Notes: generated by a model not told the origin, from the letters alone. A stretch of DNA of 21,317 nt from Monoglobus sp964442605 (GCA_964442605.1 CAYTZR010000034.1:1-21317); one strand, 5' to 3'. Positions 14,601 through 21,308 are shown, counted from the stretch's first letter. Numbers and translations: made by a program.

Positions 14601-17600
14601 GAAAAAGGCATAACTCTCACATACAGCAGCTCTAACCCAAGTGTAGCGATTGCGGACAGCAACGGCATAGTAAAAGCAGGTACTACGGAAGGAACCGCGA
14701 CAATAACAGTCACAGCTTCAAAAGCGGGCAGCGAGTCCGTTACAACCTCATTCCCTGTAGTGACGCAGTTTACGGAAAGAATAAGCGACAGCGCAAAAGC
14801 GGAATACCTAAATCAGCTCGATGAGGTATATTTAAGCTGCCCGAAAGCCGCGTACACAGCGGAAAATTGGGAAACGCTCAACGGCATCTACACAGAGACA
14901 CGCAGCTTTATCGAAAACGAACTTCTTGAGTCAAATATACCGCTTAAGTTAAGCTCCGCCATTGATGAGATTATGTCAGTGCCAAAAATAACACTTGCCG
15001 AAGAATACGATATAATATCAATTAATCCTAATATTATCAAGAACAACAGAATTGAGTATTCCAAAAACGGAATAGGAACCTATACCGCCACAGATACCTC
15101 AATAAGCGGAACAATTACCGTTGACAATCCTTGTACAATTGATTTGGCGGCAACAGATAACGGAACAGCTGTAGGCTCAGATATTATTTGGACGGTTGAA
15201 AAGCTTGACGGTTCTTCAAGAAAATCGCCTGAAATCGACGCAAGCACGGGACGGCTGACCATATATGAGAACGGAATTTTCAAGGTAACCGCAAGCAACT
15301 ATACTGCCGAAAAATGCGGTTCAATAACGGTATACGCAAATCTGCAAATTGAGGGCGAAAGCGCGGACAGCAGCGGCGGCGCGGATCTAAACGATAGTAA
15401 GGACGGCGCGAGCGGCGGAATGGATGCCGGCAGTACAGGCAGCAGCTGGCTGAGATTTGACGGTGTGAAGCTTGATAAATTAACAGATATAACATTCAGA
15501 GTGTCTCAGGCAAGCTCCGAAAGCACAATCAATGTTTCACTTATGCCAAACACAGACTGGATAATCGCCACTGCCGACGCTCCCGTTACCGGAGCATGGA
15601 ACCGCTGGACAGAGGTTAAAGCAAGCGTAAACCGAAATGAACTGAGCAAGCTTGAGCTTGACGAAAACGGCTGCGGAAGCGTGTATATTCAAACCAATAA
15701 AGCAAACCTGGATTATATAAAACTAAATTACAGCACATTGAGCATTGAAGCTGTAAACCAAGCGAACGGTGTTATCAAAGTTACACAGCCGTTTAATTCG
15801 GGAGTAATGATTGCAGCTGCGTATAACGGCGATAAGTCATTAAAAAGCAGTCAAATTCAGGAATTCACCTCCCCCGGCGAATATACCTTTAACGGCTTTG
15901 CCGAGGGCGACAGTTTGAAAATTTACACCTGGAATAGCTTAAGCGATATGATGCCTCTTGATGAAGCGGTTAGTATTACGTACAGCGAGCCGGCGGTTAA
16001 AGCTCTCACTGTATATAACTTCTCCGACTCTGTATTCGATTCATATTTTGATACCGCGGGCGGTACGACGCTTCCGAATGTTTTGGGCATGTCAGGATAC
16101 GGAGGCTGGAATACCGATTCAAAGAAACGCAGCTGTACATATGACGGACGTACCTATACGTTCACACGAGGGCTAAAGGGCGGCAAAGGCGCTCTCAGCG
16201 GTGAAGTCGCGCGTGCTGTGTTCTTTACACCCGACACTGACGGCGTAGTTACAGCCATGTTTGAAGCAAACACAGAAAGATGCATGTACATACATCAGGA
16301 AGGGCGCGAAGATGTCGTAAAGTACGGCAACGGTGACGGTGTGGTAACCACAGTTTCCGCGAACGTAAAAGCCGGAATACCCGTATATATTTACGGCGGT
16401 GGCTCAAACAAGGATTTGTATGCGGTACTTTTTGAGGCGAATAAAACAACAGTTGAAGAAACGCCCGCCACAGCGACACCCGAACCCACAGCAACACCTA
16501 CACCTGAACCGCTGCCTGAGATAATACATGAGTATGATGTCCAGTTTGAGGATTACACCCAAAAATGGGGCAGCGGAACAAAGGGCACAGGCGGAACCGG
16601 CACAATAGTCGAAAACACAAAGGATGGAGATATTTATTATTACGGCGAGCAAAATATGGACGGTTTGGCTGCGATAAGACTTTCCGCGGCGATAAGGAGT
16701 GATGCGGGAACCGCAACGGCAACATTTTACGCAGCGGACGTATCCGGCATTGACGTAAGCACGGCAGCTGTAAGCGATGTAAATAAGCTGCTCACCGACG
16801 AAAACAGACTGGGTTCCGTAACCCTGATGGCGGCTTCAGGCTGGAACACATACTATGATCATCAGGTGCAATTCAACTCAAGCGGTACAAAGGGACTGTT
16901 TGTAAAGCTTAATTCTACCGGAAAATACTGCGGAAACTTTGATTATATGCACCTTATGTATACCTACGCGAACGCGAATGCAGAAGAAATCAACGATACG
17001 GAAACCTTGACCGCCGAAAATGATTCCGTCATAATGAGTGTTACCGGCGATAAAGTAACGGCTGTTAACAAATACACCGATGCAATTACGGAATACAGCT
17101 ATAACGAGGAATATAACAAAGATATAAGCTTTGAAAAGCTTACGAATTGGAACGGTATAATTGTCGCTCTTGTCAGCGACAATAACAGCGGCTCTACATC
17201 TGTTATTACCACTCCTATGGGAAGTATTTGGATAGACGCAACCCCCGATTATTATTCCGAAAAGGATGACGGCGCACCGCAAACGCCCGTTATAAACGAT
17301 ATTTGTCCGGTCAGCGACCAACTGTATCTGGCTTGCAATGACGGCTGGCTTATAACAATGACAAGCTGCTCAAAATGCAGTACACTTAAAAAGATATGCG
17401 ATTTTGATATTAAAGAGCTTGAATATTCAAACGGAATACTGTATCTCAGCGGCATCGGAAATAATACCGAGATAAATATAGGCGATGTCAGACAGGAAAA
17501 CATCAAAGGCGAAGCCGCTCTTGAGCTGGCGGAAAACGGAGCTATTCTCGTGGATGTCAGAAGTGCTGCGGAATTTGCCGAATACAGCTTCGAAGGTTCG

Positions 17601-17771
17601 ATAAATGTGCCGATTGATGAATTTTCCGAATGGCTCAGCGGCATTTCAGATGATAATACAATAATAGTTTATTGCGCATCGGGTGTACGTTCGGCTCAGG
17701 CTATGGAAATCGCAAAGGAACAGGGATTTACAAATATCTATAATCTCGGCAGTATAGATGAAATAATATAG
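11652..17771 (+). CDS. Giant secreted GH3 glycoside hydrolase with CBM-like modules and a C-terminal rhodanese domain
   Basis: 2039 residues; AGGAGG seven bases before the ATG. Layout: signal peptide 1-27 (AHA cleavage); Glu/Gln/Thr-rich spacer to ~45; GH3 N-domain ~48-405, beta-xylosidase-like, with nucleophile D316 in GFDGFVVGDCGAWDN and KHYAANN near 222; GH3 C-domain ~427-803 carrying a CBM6-like insert (~503-640); fibronectin-III-like domain ~807-927; bacterial Ig-like domain ~943-1040; FIVAR-like helices ~1043-1117; second Ig-like region; CBM6-like module ~1230-1360; beta-rich regions to ~1600; TP/EP linker 1604-1622; second CBM6-like module ~1625-1772; propeller-like stretch ~1780-1945; rhodanese ~1950-2039 with DVRSAAEF and Cys2008 in YCASGVRSA. 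No LPxTG, SLH or dockerin is seen. Probably releases xylose or related sugars from plant polysaccharide; the domain names past GH3 are from pattern only. Divergent AraC gene is the likely regulator. Confidence 0.93.
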   Translation: MKMHKLTAILTSAMLTFTCLPGIAAHAETEQIETSQTETEQAEPIQTEAVQTEAQGENEVQAAATYPYQDTSLSFEERAADLVARMTLEEKAAQTAAKSTPAISRLGVHSYYYWREGIHGVARQGGATSFPSSLAMSNTWDRQLMYEVMDITSTEARAKNNRYDLNYWNPTINLARDPRWGRNEETYGEDPYLTTEIGGAAVKGMQGTDEKYLKTITTLKHYAANNVEGERQRGTSIMNESTMREYYTRAFRDIVENYSPGAVMSSYNATTIYRNGEILKSSTGQDINYVASSANSYLINDLLRRTYGFDGFVVGDCGAWDNLYGVPAMRKNLYPNEALENITAAMTVSKALDAGSSLDCNSGSSGTAQVASAVQQGLISEDLLDIAVYELFLERMKTGEFDDTSAYRDITSDVIESDEHVAKAEQAAEESWVLLENNGTLPLENTVTDIAIVGDHADEVILGDYSADMESMTSALISPYSGIKSEVQSINQNANVELIGNVNDSTPLLNIKSIKLIKSNGSSTTVDLSSATNIIGMMKSGSELIDITKSGMAVIPNVDFQDVTDVQIEAASLPGMPNVTIAIGYNSSSQNVANVDIESTSSSDTYQTNTGTYNGATGGYTSTANMYITINAAAEFSVENYKSSLDKADYIIAYGGTTTADSSESNDRSSINLPASEAHIQQICDAYPEKTIVVLQTVGQVNVEGFKDKCAALLWTSYNGQTQGEALGKVLTGSVNPSGKLSTTWYSMADLEKMPLGTSRQSIDGIDYNFTSYELAYDINNPTAEYPGRTYQYYTGTPIYPFGYGTSYTKFEYSNIAIDKTNADANDTVTITADVKNTGSVSGTEVAQLYITVPGADGKNLPLKQLKGFERVELAPGETKTVSFSLDISDVYFFDEAAQKNYVVSGEYTAKIGSNSDDISQSIKFNVSGSIAETLKNAYAVPSGLKLYIAQDSSGKYADEPGNYINSGVSVALKDDQVITSFAEKGITLTYSSSNPSVAIADSNGIVKAGTTEGTATITVTASKAGSESVTTSFPVVTQFTERISDSAKAEYLNQLDEVYLSCPKAAYTAENWETLNGIYTETRSFIENELLESNIPLKLSSAIDEIMSVPKITLAEEYDIISINPNIIKNNRIEYSKNGIGTYTATDTSISGTITVDNPCTIDLAATDNGTAVGSDIIWTVEKLDGSSRKSPEIDASTGRLTIYENGIFKVTASNYTAEKCGSITVYANLQIEGESADSSGGADLNDSKDGASGGMDAGSTGSSWLRFDGVKLDKLTDITFRVSQASSESTINVSLMPNTDWIIATADAPVTGAWNRWTEVKASVNRNELSKLELDENGCGSVYIQTNKANLDYIKLNYSTLSIEAVNQANGVIKVTQPFNSGVMIAAAYNGDKSLKSSQIQEFTSPGEYTFNGFAEGDSLKIYTWNSLSDMMPLDEAVSITYSEPAVKALTVYNFSDSVFDSYFDTAGGTTLPNVLGMSGYGGWNTDSKKRSCTYDGRTYTFTRGLKGGKGALSGEVARAVFFTPDTDGVVTAMFEANTERCMYIHQEGREDVVKYGNGDGVVTTVSANVKAGIPVYIYGGGSNKDLYAVLFEANKTTVEETPATATPEPTATPTPEPLPEIIHEYDVQFEDYTQKWGSGTKGTGGTGTIVENTKDGDIYYYGEQNMDGLAAIRLSAAIRSDAGTATATFYAADVSGIDVSTAAVSDVNKLLTDENRLGSVTLMAASGWNTYYDHQVQFNSSGTKGLFVKLNSTGKYCGNFDYMHLMYTYANANAEEINDTETLTAENDSVIMSVTGDKVTAVNKYTDAITEYSYNEEYNKDISFEKLTNWNGIIVALVSDNNSGSTSVITTPMGSIWIDATPDYYSEKDDGAPQTPVINDICPVSDQLYLACNDGWLITMTSCSKCSTLKKICDFDIKELEYSNGILYLSGIGNNTEINIGDVRQENIKGEAALELAENGAILVDVRSAAEFAEYSFEGSINVPIDEFSEWLSGISDDNTIIVYCASGVRSAQAMEIAKEQGFTNIYNLGSIDEII

Positions 17772-17781
17772 ATGAAATAAT
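17754..17781. repeat. 14-bp tandem duplication spanning the GH3 stop codon
   Basis: ATAGATGAAATAAT occurs at 17754-17767 and again at 17768-17781. The TAG stop (17769-17771) lies in the second copy. If the duplication is removed the frame would read on as ...DEIINNQ and stop at 17792-17794, so the duplication shortened the protein by three residues. Confidence 0.9.
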
Positions 17782-17810
17782 TAATAACCAATAGATTTCT
17801 TCCCAATTAA

Positions 17811-17839
17811 TAGGAGCGCGGCGCTATGCTGCGCTCCTA
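17811..17839. terminator. Strong hairpin between convergent GH3 and PG-binding genes
   Basis: TAGGAGCGCGGC / GCTGCGCTCCTA, a 12-bp stem with one G-U pair and a 5-base loop, followed on the plus strand by TATTACTTAATATTATTT and on the minus strand by TTAATTGGG. The minus-strand gene stop (17842) is immediately beside it. Acts best for the GH3 transcript, probably in both directions. Confidence 0.82.
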
Positions 17840-17841
17840 TA

Positions 17842-18075
17842 TTACTTAATATTATTTCTAAACTTTTCAACTATTATGCTCCATGTTTCAAAATCCACAT
17901 CGCCCGTCGGTTCAATTCCGAACATCTTTTGAACATCTCTGACCGCCTCCGCTGTTTCGCTTTTGAACAACCCGTCGGGATTAATAAACCTTATTCCTAT
18001 ATAATGCTTACTAATTTCTCTCAGCATTTCCTGCAATTCAAAAATATTGTTTCTGCTGTTATATATAGAATTCAT
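17842..18075 (-). CDS. Single-domain peptidoglycan-binding protein
   Basis: 77 residues from the chosen ATG at 18075, which is 8 bases after the upstream stop with GGGTAGGG before it; the longer open frame to 18177 overlaps the upstream gene and has no ribosome site. The sequence is one PG_binding_1-like domain: helices around LQEMLREI, the PDGLFKSETAEAVRDVQKMFG core, and TGDVDFETW. It looks like a fourth copy of the repeats in the preceding gene, detached by a stop codon. No signal peptide or membrane segment is present. Last gene of the three-gene set, ending at the hairpin. Role inferred: binding to spore or cell-wall peptidoglycan together with the upstream protein. Confidence 0.75.
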   Translation of the reverse strand: MNSIYNSRNNIFELQEMLREISKHYIGIRFINPDGLFKSETAEAVRDVQKMFGIEPTGDVDFETWSIIVEKFRNNIK

Positions 18076-18083
18076 ATTAAGCC

Positions 18084-19490
18084 CTACCCTTCTGTCATGA
18101 CATATCCCGGAAATTGACCGGCAGACCTTTCGCTTCCGTTTATGATGTCGGAATACAAACTTGCTATACTGTCCCATGTAAGCGGACCTACCGTCCCCCT
18201 CGGCGGGAGTCCGAAGATGTTTTGATATGTTACAACCGCCCGCTCCGTTTCGGGTCCAAAATATCCCGTCACTGAAACCTTTGGTATTTCGGTGTAAACA
18301 TCCGATATGGCAGCAAGGTATGTCTGCAAAGCTTTGACGGCATCATCGCTTGAGCCTCTGCGCAAAATCGTGCTCTGAAACGGCAATATTCCCTCTCCTG
18401 CATAATCCGGCGGGAAAGCGCTCACTATAGAGTAATATACCGAAAACATCTTATTCCATGTTTCCTCGTCCACTATGCCCGTCACCGGAAGCTCATACGC
18501 CCGCTGAAACGCTCTCGTTGAATTCTCGGTTAGCTGTCCGAAAATTCCATCAACCGAAACGGATGGTATAAAATCATTAAACGTTCCGATAAAGCTAAGC
18601 AGATACTGCACGATTTGTACTCCGGGTCCGCTGTCACCGGGCTGAAGCGCGTCCTGATATTGACGGTTTATAAATTCAAGAGAAACGCCCTCCGCGTCAA
18701 GCTCAGCCAATCTCCTTACGGCATTATAAATTCTGTTAATCTGATACCAAGTAGCGTTTCCTATAATTCCATCCGATATTAAATTAAATATAAGCTGAAA
18801 TGCCTTTACTGCCTCCTCGGTTATTACATCAAAATATCCGTCGGGATATGCAATTTTAGGTATAGACGGATAGTTTCTTGAAATTACGTTAAGCTGTATC
18901 TGCATTCGCTTTACATCAAGCCCCTCAGAGCCGACACTAAGCGGAAATCCCGGATATGAAAGAGATATGTTTTCAACAGGAACATTTTCAACCAAAGCTA
19001 TGTCATTGCCATAGTAATACCTTAATATTTCAATCGGCGAATATCCCTGATTTGCCAAATCAACCGTTCCCCACTGCGACAGCCCTCCCGGGCATACTGA
19101 TGTCGTTCCGTTGCAAAATCTTGGGAATATCGGGAAAAAATTTCCATCTCTGACTATGTATGAGTTAAATACTTCATCTACAATCCTGCTTATATTCTCA
19201 AAATAATCTCGGTCAGGTATGAAGGCTTGATCATATGCCTCCAAATTTGTTATATCAAAATTATAGCCCTGACTCCTGTAATGCTCTGTAGATGTACGAT
19301 TTACAGCAAATGTCACTATTGCCAAAATATTGGCAATTAGGGCGCTTTCGGGCCAAGTAGGATAAATCTCGCTTGATGCCGCATTTTTAACATAATTTGT
19401 AAACGGCACAGTAACATTACCTGCCGACAAATCGGACGGAGCGCCCAAATGCACAACTATATTTTCAGGTATTTTTATTCCAATATCCAA
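18084..19490 (-). CDS. SpoIID-like domain protein with three peptidoglycan-binding repeats
   Basis: 468 residues from a TTG start at 19490: AGGAGGGG lies 7 bases upstream and overlaps the stop of the preceding gene, whereas the GTG at 19511 has no ribosome site. Residues ~10-195 match the SpoIID/LytB pattern: SSEIYPTWPESALIANILAI (E41 is the candidate catalytic Glu of a lytic transglycosylase) and GGLSQWGTVDLANQGYSPIE leading to ILRYYYG. Three PG_binding_1-like repeats follow (about 200-283, 303-378, 388-463), each with a DGxF/GxFGxxTExAVxxFQ core and TW near the end. There is no signal peptide, which is unexpected for a wall-acting enzyme unless it works from the mother cell on the spore. 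SpoIID itself degrades peptidoglycan during engulfment; this protein is a relative, not SpoIID proper. Similar proteins exist in Clostridia annotated as peptidoglycan-binding. Confidence 0.85.
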   Translation of the reverse strand: MDIGIKIPENIVVHLGAPSDLSAGNVTVPFTNYVKNAASSEIYPTWPESALIANILAIVTFAVNRTSTEHYRSQGYNFDITNLEAYDQAFIPDRDYFENISRIVDEVFNSYIVRDGNFFPIFPRFCNGTTSVCPGGLSQWGTVDLANQGYSPIEILRYYYGNDIALVENVPVENISLSYPGFPLSVGSEGLDVKRMQIQLNVISRNYPSIPKIAYPDGYFDVITEEAVKAFQLIFNLISDGIIGNATWYQINRIYNAVRRLAELDAEGVSLEFINRQYQDALQPGDSGPGVQIVQYLLSFIGTFNDFIPSVSVDGIFGQLTENSTRAFQRAYELPVTGIVDEETWNKMFSVYYSIVSAFPPDYAGEGILPFQSTILRRGSSDDAVKALQTYLAAISDVYTEIPKVSVTGYFGPETERAVVTYQNIFGLPPRGTVGPLTWDSIASLYSDIINGSERSAGQFPGYVMTEG

Positions 19491-19503
19491 AGTAGCTCCC
19501 CTC

Positions 19504-20292
19504 CTATACACCGCTTTCCGTATCGGGTATCATATCAATATTTTGAATAGATTTTACTTTATCGAATACTACGGCTTTTATTGAGTCACTCTCTGTATGA
19601 TAACCGTTTAATTCCGGCTTTATACTGTAAACAGCATACGGCGGCACAGCTGTCTGTGAATGTGTGGAAAAACTCGAATCAGGTGTCGGGAGAAATACCT
19701 CCGCTGTCTTGCCATCCTCACCGGTAAATAAGATTTCATTAACATCTATAGGCGCGTTTTCGCCGGATATTATGCTTATCTTTACATTTTCCAAAGGCAT
19801 AGCGCGACTTGCCGTAAACGCCTGAACAACAATACTTCCTCTGCCGCTGTATGGGGCTGTTGCTGAAATCTTTTGCCCGTCCTCTAATAATTCTCTTTCC
19901 GAAAATTCTCTTTCCGAAAATTCTCTTTCCGGAAAATCTCTTTCTGGAAAATCTCTTTCCGAAAATTCGGGATTTGCGTAATCATCCGATATAGTAATAT
20001 TATTTATGCTTCCTATTCCTCTGCCTAAGCTGTTGTTGAAATTCTCAATATCGGTAATTCCCGAATTTACAATAACTTCAGAATTATTATTTTCACCATC
20101 CTCCCGCGTTTTACTTTCTCGAAAAACTTCATCTGCATGCTTTTCAGATACTTGCCTATCATTTTTGGGAATAATTTTTTCATCATCGGGTATTGTTCTC
20201 ATTCTCATTTTCGGCGGCTCCTTAGTCCCGGAAGCATTTTCGCTGCTATTCTCTGTTTCGTTCGGCATAAAGCCCTTAAAATATCCATTCAT
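19504..20292 (-). CDS. Protein with acidic repeats and a C-terminal carboxypeptidase-regulatory-like domain
   Basis: 262 residues from the ATG at 20292 (AGGAG 12 bases upstream; the open frame reaches 20406 but the extra residues lack a ribosome site and overlap the promoter region). Residues ~1-125 are hydrophilic, low-complexity and probably disordered. About 110-140 hold five tandem pentapeptides of the FSERE/FPERD type. The C-terminal ~110 residues (GRGSIVVQAFTASRAMPLEN ... PPYAVYSIKPELNGYHTE) have the pattern of a transthyretin/carboxypeptidase-regulatory-like beta domain. No signal peptide. Its stop overlaps the ribosome site of the SpoIID-like gene, so expression is coupled. In Clostridia I recall such beta domains encoded next to SpoIID/PG-binding proteins. 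Function unknown; a spore surface or cortex role is inferred. Confidence 0.75.
   Translation of the reverse strand: MNGYFKGFMPNETENSSENASGTKEPPKMRMRTIPDDEKIIPKNDRQVSEKHADEVFRESKTREDGENNNSEVIVNSGITDIENFNNSLGRGIGSINNITISDDYANPEFSERDFPERDFPEREFSEREFSERELLEDGQKISATAPYSGRGSIVVQAFTASRAMPLENVKISIISGENAPIDVNEILFTGEDGKTAEVFLPTPDSSFSTHSQTAVPPYAVYSIKPELNGYHTESDSIKAVVFDKVKSIQNIDMIPDTESGV
19891..19965 (-). repeat. 15-bp in-frame tandem repeat, five units
   Basis: Plus-strand unit TTCTCTTTCCGAAAA at 19891 and 19906 (identical), with variants at 19921, 19936 and 19951. It encodes FSERE/FPERE/FPERD/FSERD pentapeptides in the minus-strand gene. Confidence 0.92.
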
Positions 20293-20339
20293 AATATCAT
20301 CACACTCCTGAATTATCATACTCAACCGATAAAGAAATG

Positions 20340-20370
20340 TGCATAACATTCTTAATTCTATGTCATTTTG
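20340..20370 (+). promoter_or_regulatory. Candidate sigma-G/sigma-F-type promoter of cwlD
   Basis: TGCATA (20340-20345), 18-base spacer, CATTTTG (20364-20370). The Bacillus sigma-G consensus is close to GnATA, 17-18 bases, CATnnTA; the -35 fits fully and the -10 misses its last base. By-eye match only. Confidence 0.35.
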
Positions 20371-20381
20371 CGCGCAGATAT
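20355..20381 (-). promoter_or_regulatory. Candidate sigma-E promoter of the SpoIID-like operon
   Basis: Minus strand: ATA (20381-20379) in CAATATC, 16-base spacer, CATAGAAT (20362-20355). This fits the B. subtilis sigma-E pattern ATA, 16-18 bases, CATAnnnT. Start expected near 20348, 56 bases before the ATG. Confidence 0.5.
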
Positions 20382-20384
20382 TGA

Positions 20385-20411
20385 ATATAATTTTAAAAGC
20401 GCTCATATGCT
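20385..20411 (+). promoter_or_regulatory. Candidate sigma-E promoter of cwlD
   Basis: ATA (20385-20387) in GAATATA, 16-base spacer, CATATGCT (20404-20411), again fitting ATA, 16-18, CATAnnnT. Start expected near 20418, about 34 bases before the cwlD ATG. In B. subtilis cwlD is expressed under sigma-E and sigma-G, which agrees. A sigma-A TATAAT at 20386-20391 lacks a -35. Confidence 0.5.
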
Positions 20412-20451
20412 AAATCATGTGCCGACGCGGAACGGCGGAATGGAGATTTTT

Positions 20452-21165
20452 ATGTTTTGGATACTCAAAAAGAATTGTATAATTTGGGGATTATCGGCGT
20501 TCATTATGGTGTCAATGGCATTGATTATTATGGTTAAGCTTGAAACCGAGGATGCCATACCGGCGACGGCAGAGGCGGGCACGCATATTATTGTTATAGA
20601 TCCGGGTCATGGGGGAATTGACGGCGGCGCCTCAAACGGTGATGTTTTGGAAAAAGATTTAAATCTGGCTGTTTCTCTTAAGCTGAGGGATATTATCAAC
20701 AACGACGGAAACACGGCTGTTATGACAAGGGATAGCGATGATGTGACACTCCTCAACAACACAAGCGGTAAATATGTAAAAAAAGACGATTTATTATATC
20801 GGCTTTCCGTCATTGACAACTCAAACGCGGACTTATTTATCAGTATACATATGAACAAATTTGATGATACACGATACAGCGGAGCACAGGTTTTTTATTC
20901 TGAAAACGGCGAGGAAAGCAAAAAACTGGGCGAGCTTATTCAAGCCTCGCTTATAAATAATCTTGATACAGGCAACACAAGAGCCGCCAAAAGGAACGAG
21001 GCGGGAATATACATTTTAAAAAATGCCGATGTTCCCGCAGCTCTTGTAGAGTGCGGATTTTTATCAAACGCCGAGGAGTTCGTCAAGCTACAAAGCGATG
21101 AATACAGGGAGCGGCTCGCTGAAGCGATTTACAGCGGAATAAAAGCTTATTACGGCGAAGAGTAA
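20452..21165 (+). CDS. cwlD: CwlD-type N-acetylmuramoyl-L-alanine amidase (spore cortex)
   Basis: 237 residues from the ATG at 20452, which has GGAG six bases upstream; this equals the length of B. subtilis CwlD, while the longer frame to 20368 runs into the promoter region. Residues 8-28 are a membrane anchor or uncleaved signal. The Amidase_3 domain has zinc ligands H53 (DPGHGGIDGG), E67 (VLEKDLNL) and H133 (SIHMN), and the catalytic Glu in LVECGFLSN. CwlD removes stem peptides from muramic acid, the first step towards the muramic-delta-lactam that lytic enzymes recognise in spore cortex at germination. It acts outside the cell membrane facing the cortex. It is divergent from a SpoIID-like/PG-binding operon and shares a promoter region with sporulation-type motifs. 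A vegetative amidase is possible but less likely given length and context. Confidence 0.87.
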   Translation: MFWILKKNCIIWGLSAFIMVSMALIIMVKLETEDAIPATAEAGTHIIVIDPGHGGIDGGASNGDVLEKDLNLAVSLKLRDIINNDGNTAVMTRDSDDVTLLNNTSGKYVKKDDLLYRLSVIDNSNADLFISIHMNKFDDTRYSGAQVFYSENGEESKKLGELIQASLINNLDTGNTRAAKRNEAGIYILKNADVPAALVECGFLSNAEEFVKLQSDEYRERLAEAIYSGIKAYYGEE

Positions 21166-21204
21166 ACAAAACCCGATATGATAAAATATTATATATTTCT
21201 TTTA

Positions 21205-21308
21205 TTGGCATAGTGTAAAATATTAATTGGCAAAAAAATAAGGGAAGTGGCAAAAAAACGATTTCCCAAATCGTACAAAACTTGATATTATATTAGTTGC
21301 AAAAAAAA
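21205..21308 (+). repeat. Repeated KTGGCA/TTGCA plus A-tract motif at the right edge
   Basis: TTGGCA at 21205 and 21227, GTGGCA at 21247 and GTTGCA at 21296; the last three run directly into A-tracts of 7-8 bases. The spacings of the first three (22 and 20 bases) are near two helical turns. No gene is seen in the 152 bases after cwlD. Confidence 0.5.
21251..21274 (-). terminator. Candidate minus-strand terminator at the right edge
   Basis: Minus strand: ACGATTT, loop GGG, AAATCGT, followed by seven T in total. The stem is perfect but AT-rich with a 3-base loop. It would serve a minus-strand gene beyond the right edge, convergent with cwlD; that gene is not visible. Confidence 0.55.

Noticed and set aside
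16878..17321. 147-codon minus-strand frame inside the GH3 gene
   Set aside because: Antisense shadow of the propeller-like region; no promoter, no ribosome site.
18076..18177. N-terminal extension of the single PG-binding protein
   Set aside because: It overlaps the end of the SpoIID-like gene in another frame, has no family resemblance, and the ATG at 18075 has purine-rich sequence upstream.
20363..20391. Sigma-A promoter with TATAAT at 20386
   Set aside because: The hexamer 17 bases upstream (TCATTT) is a poor -35; the TATAAT overlaps the better-fitting sigma-E -35 region.
21205..21301. Sigma-54 promoter (TGGCA ... TTGCA)
   Set aside because: The GG and GC elements never occur at the required spacing in one copy.
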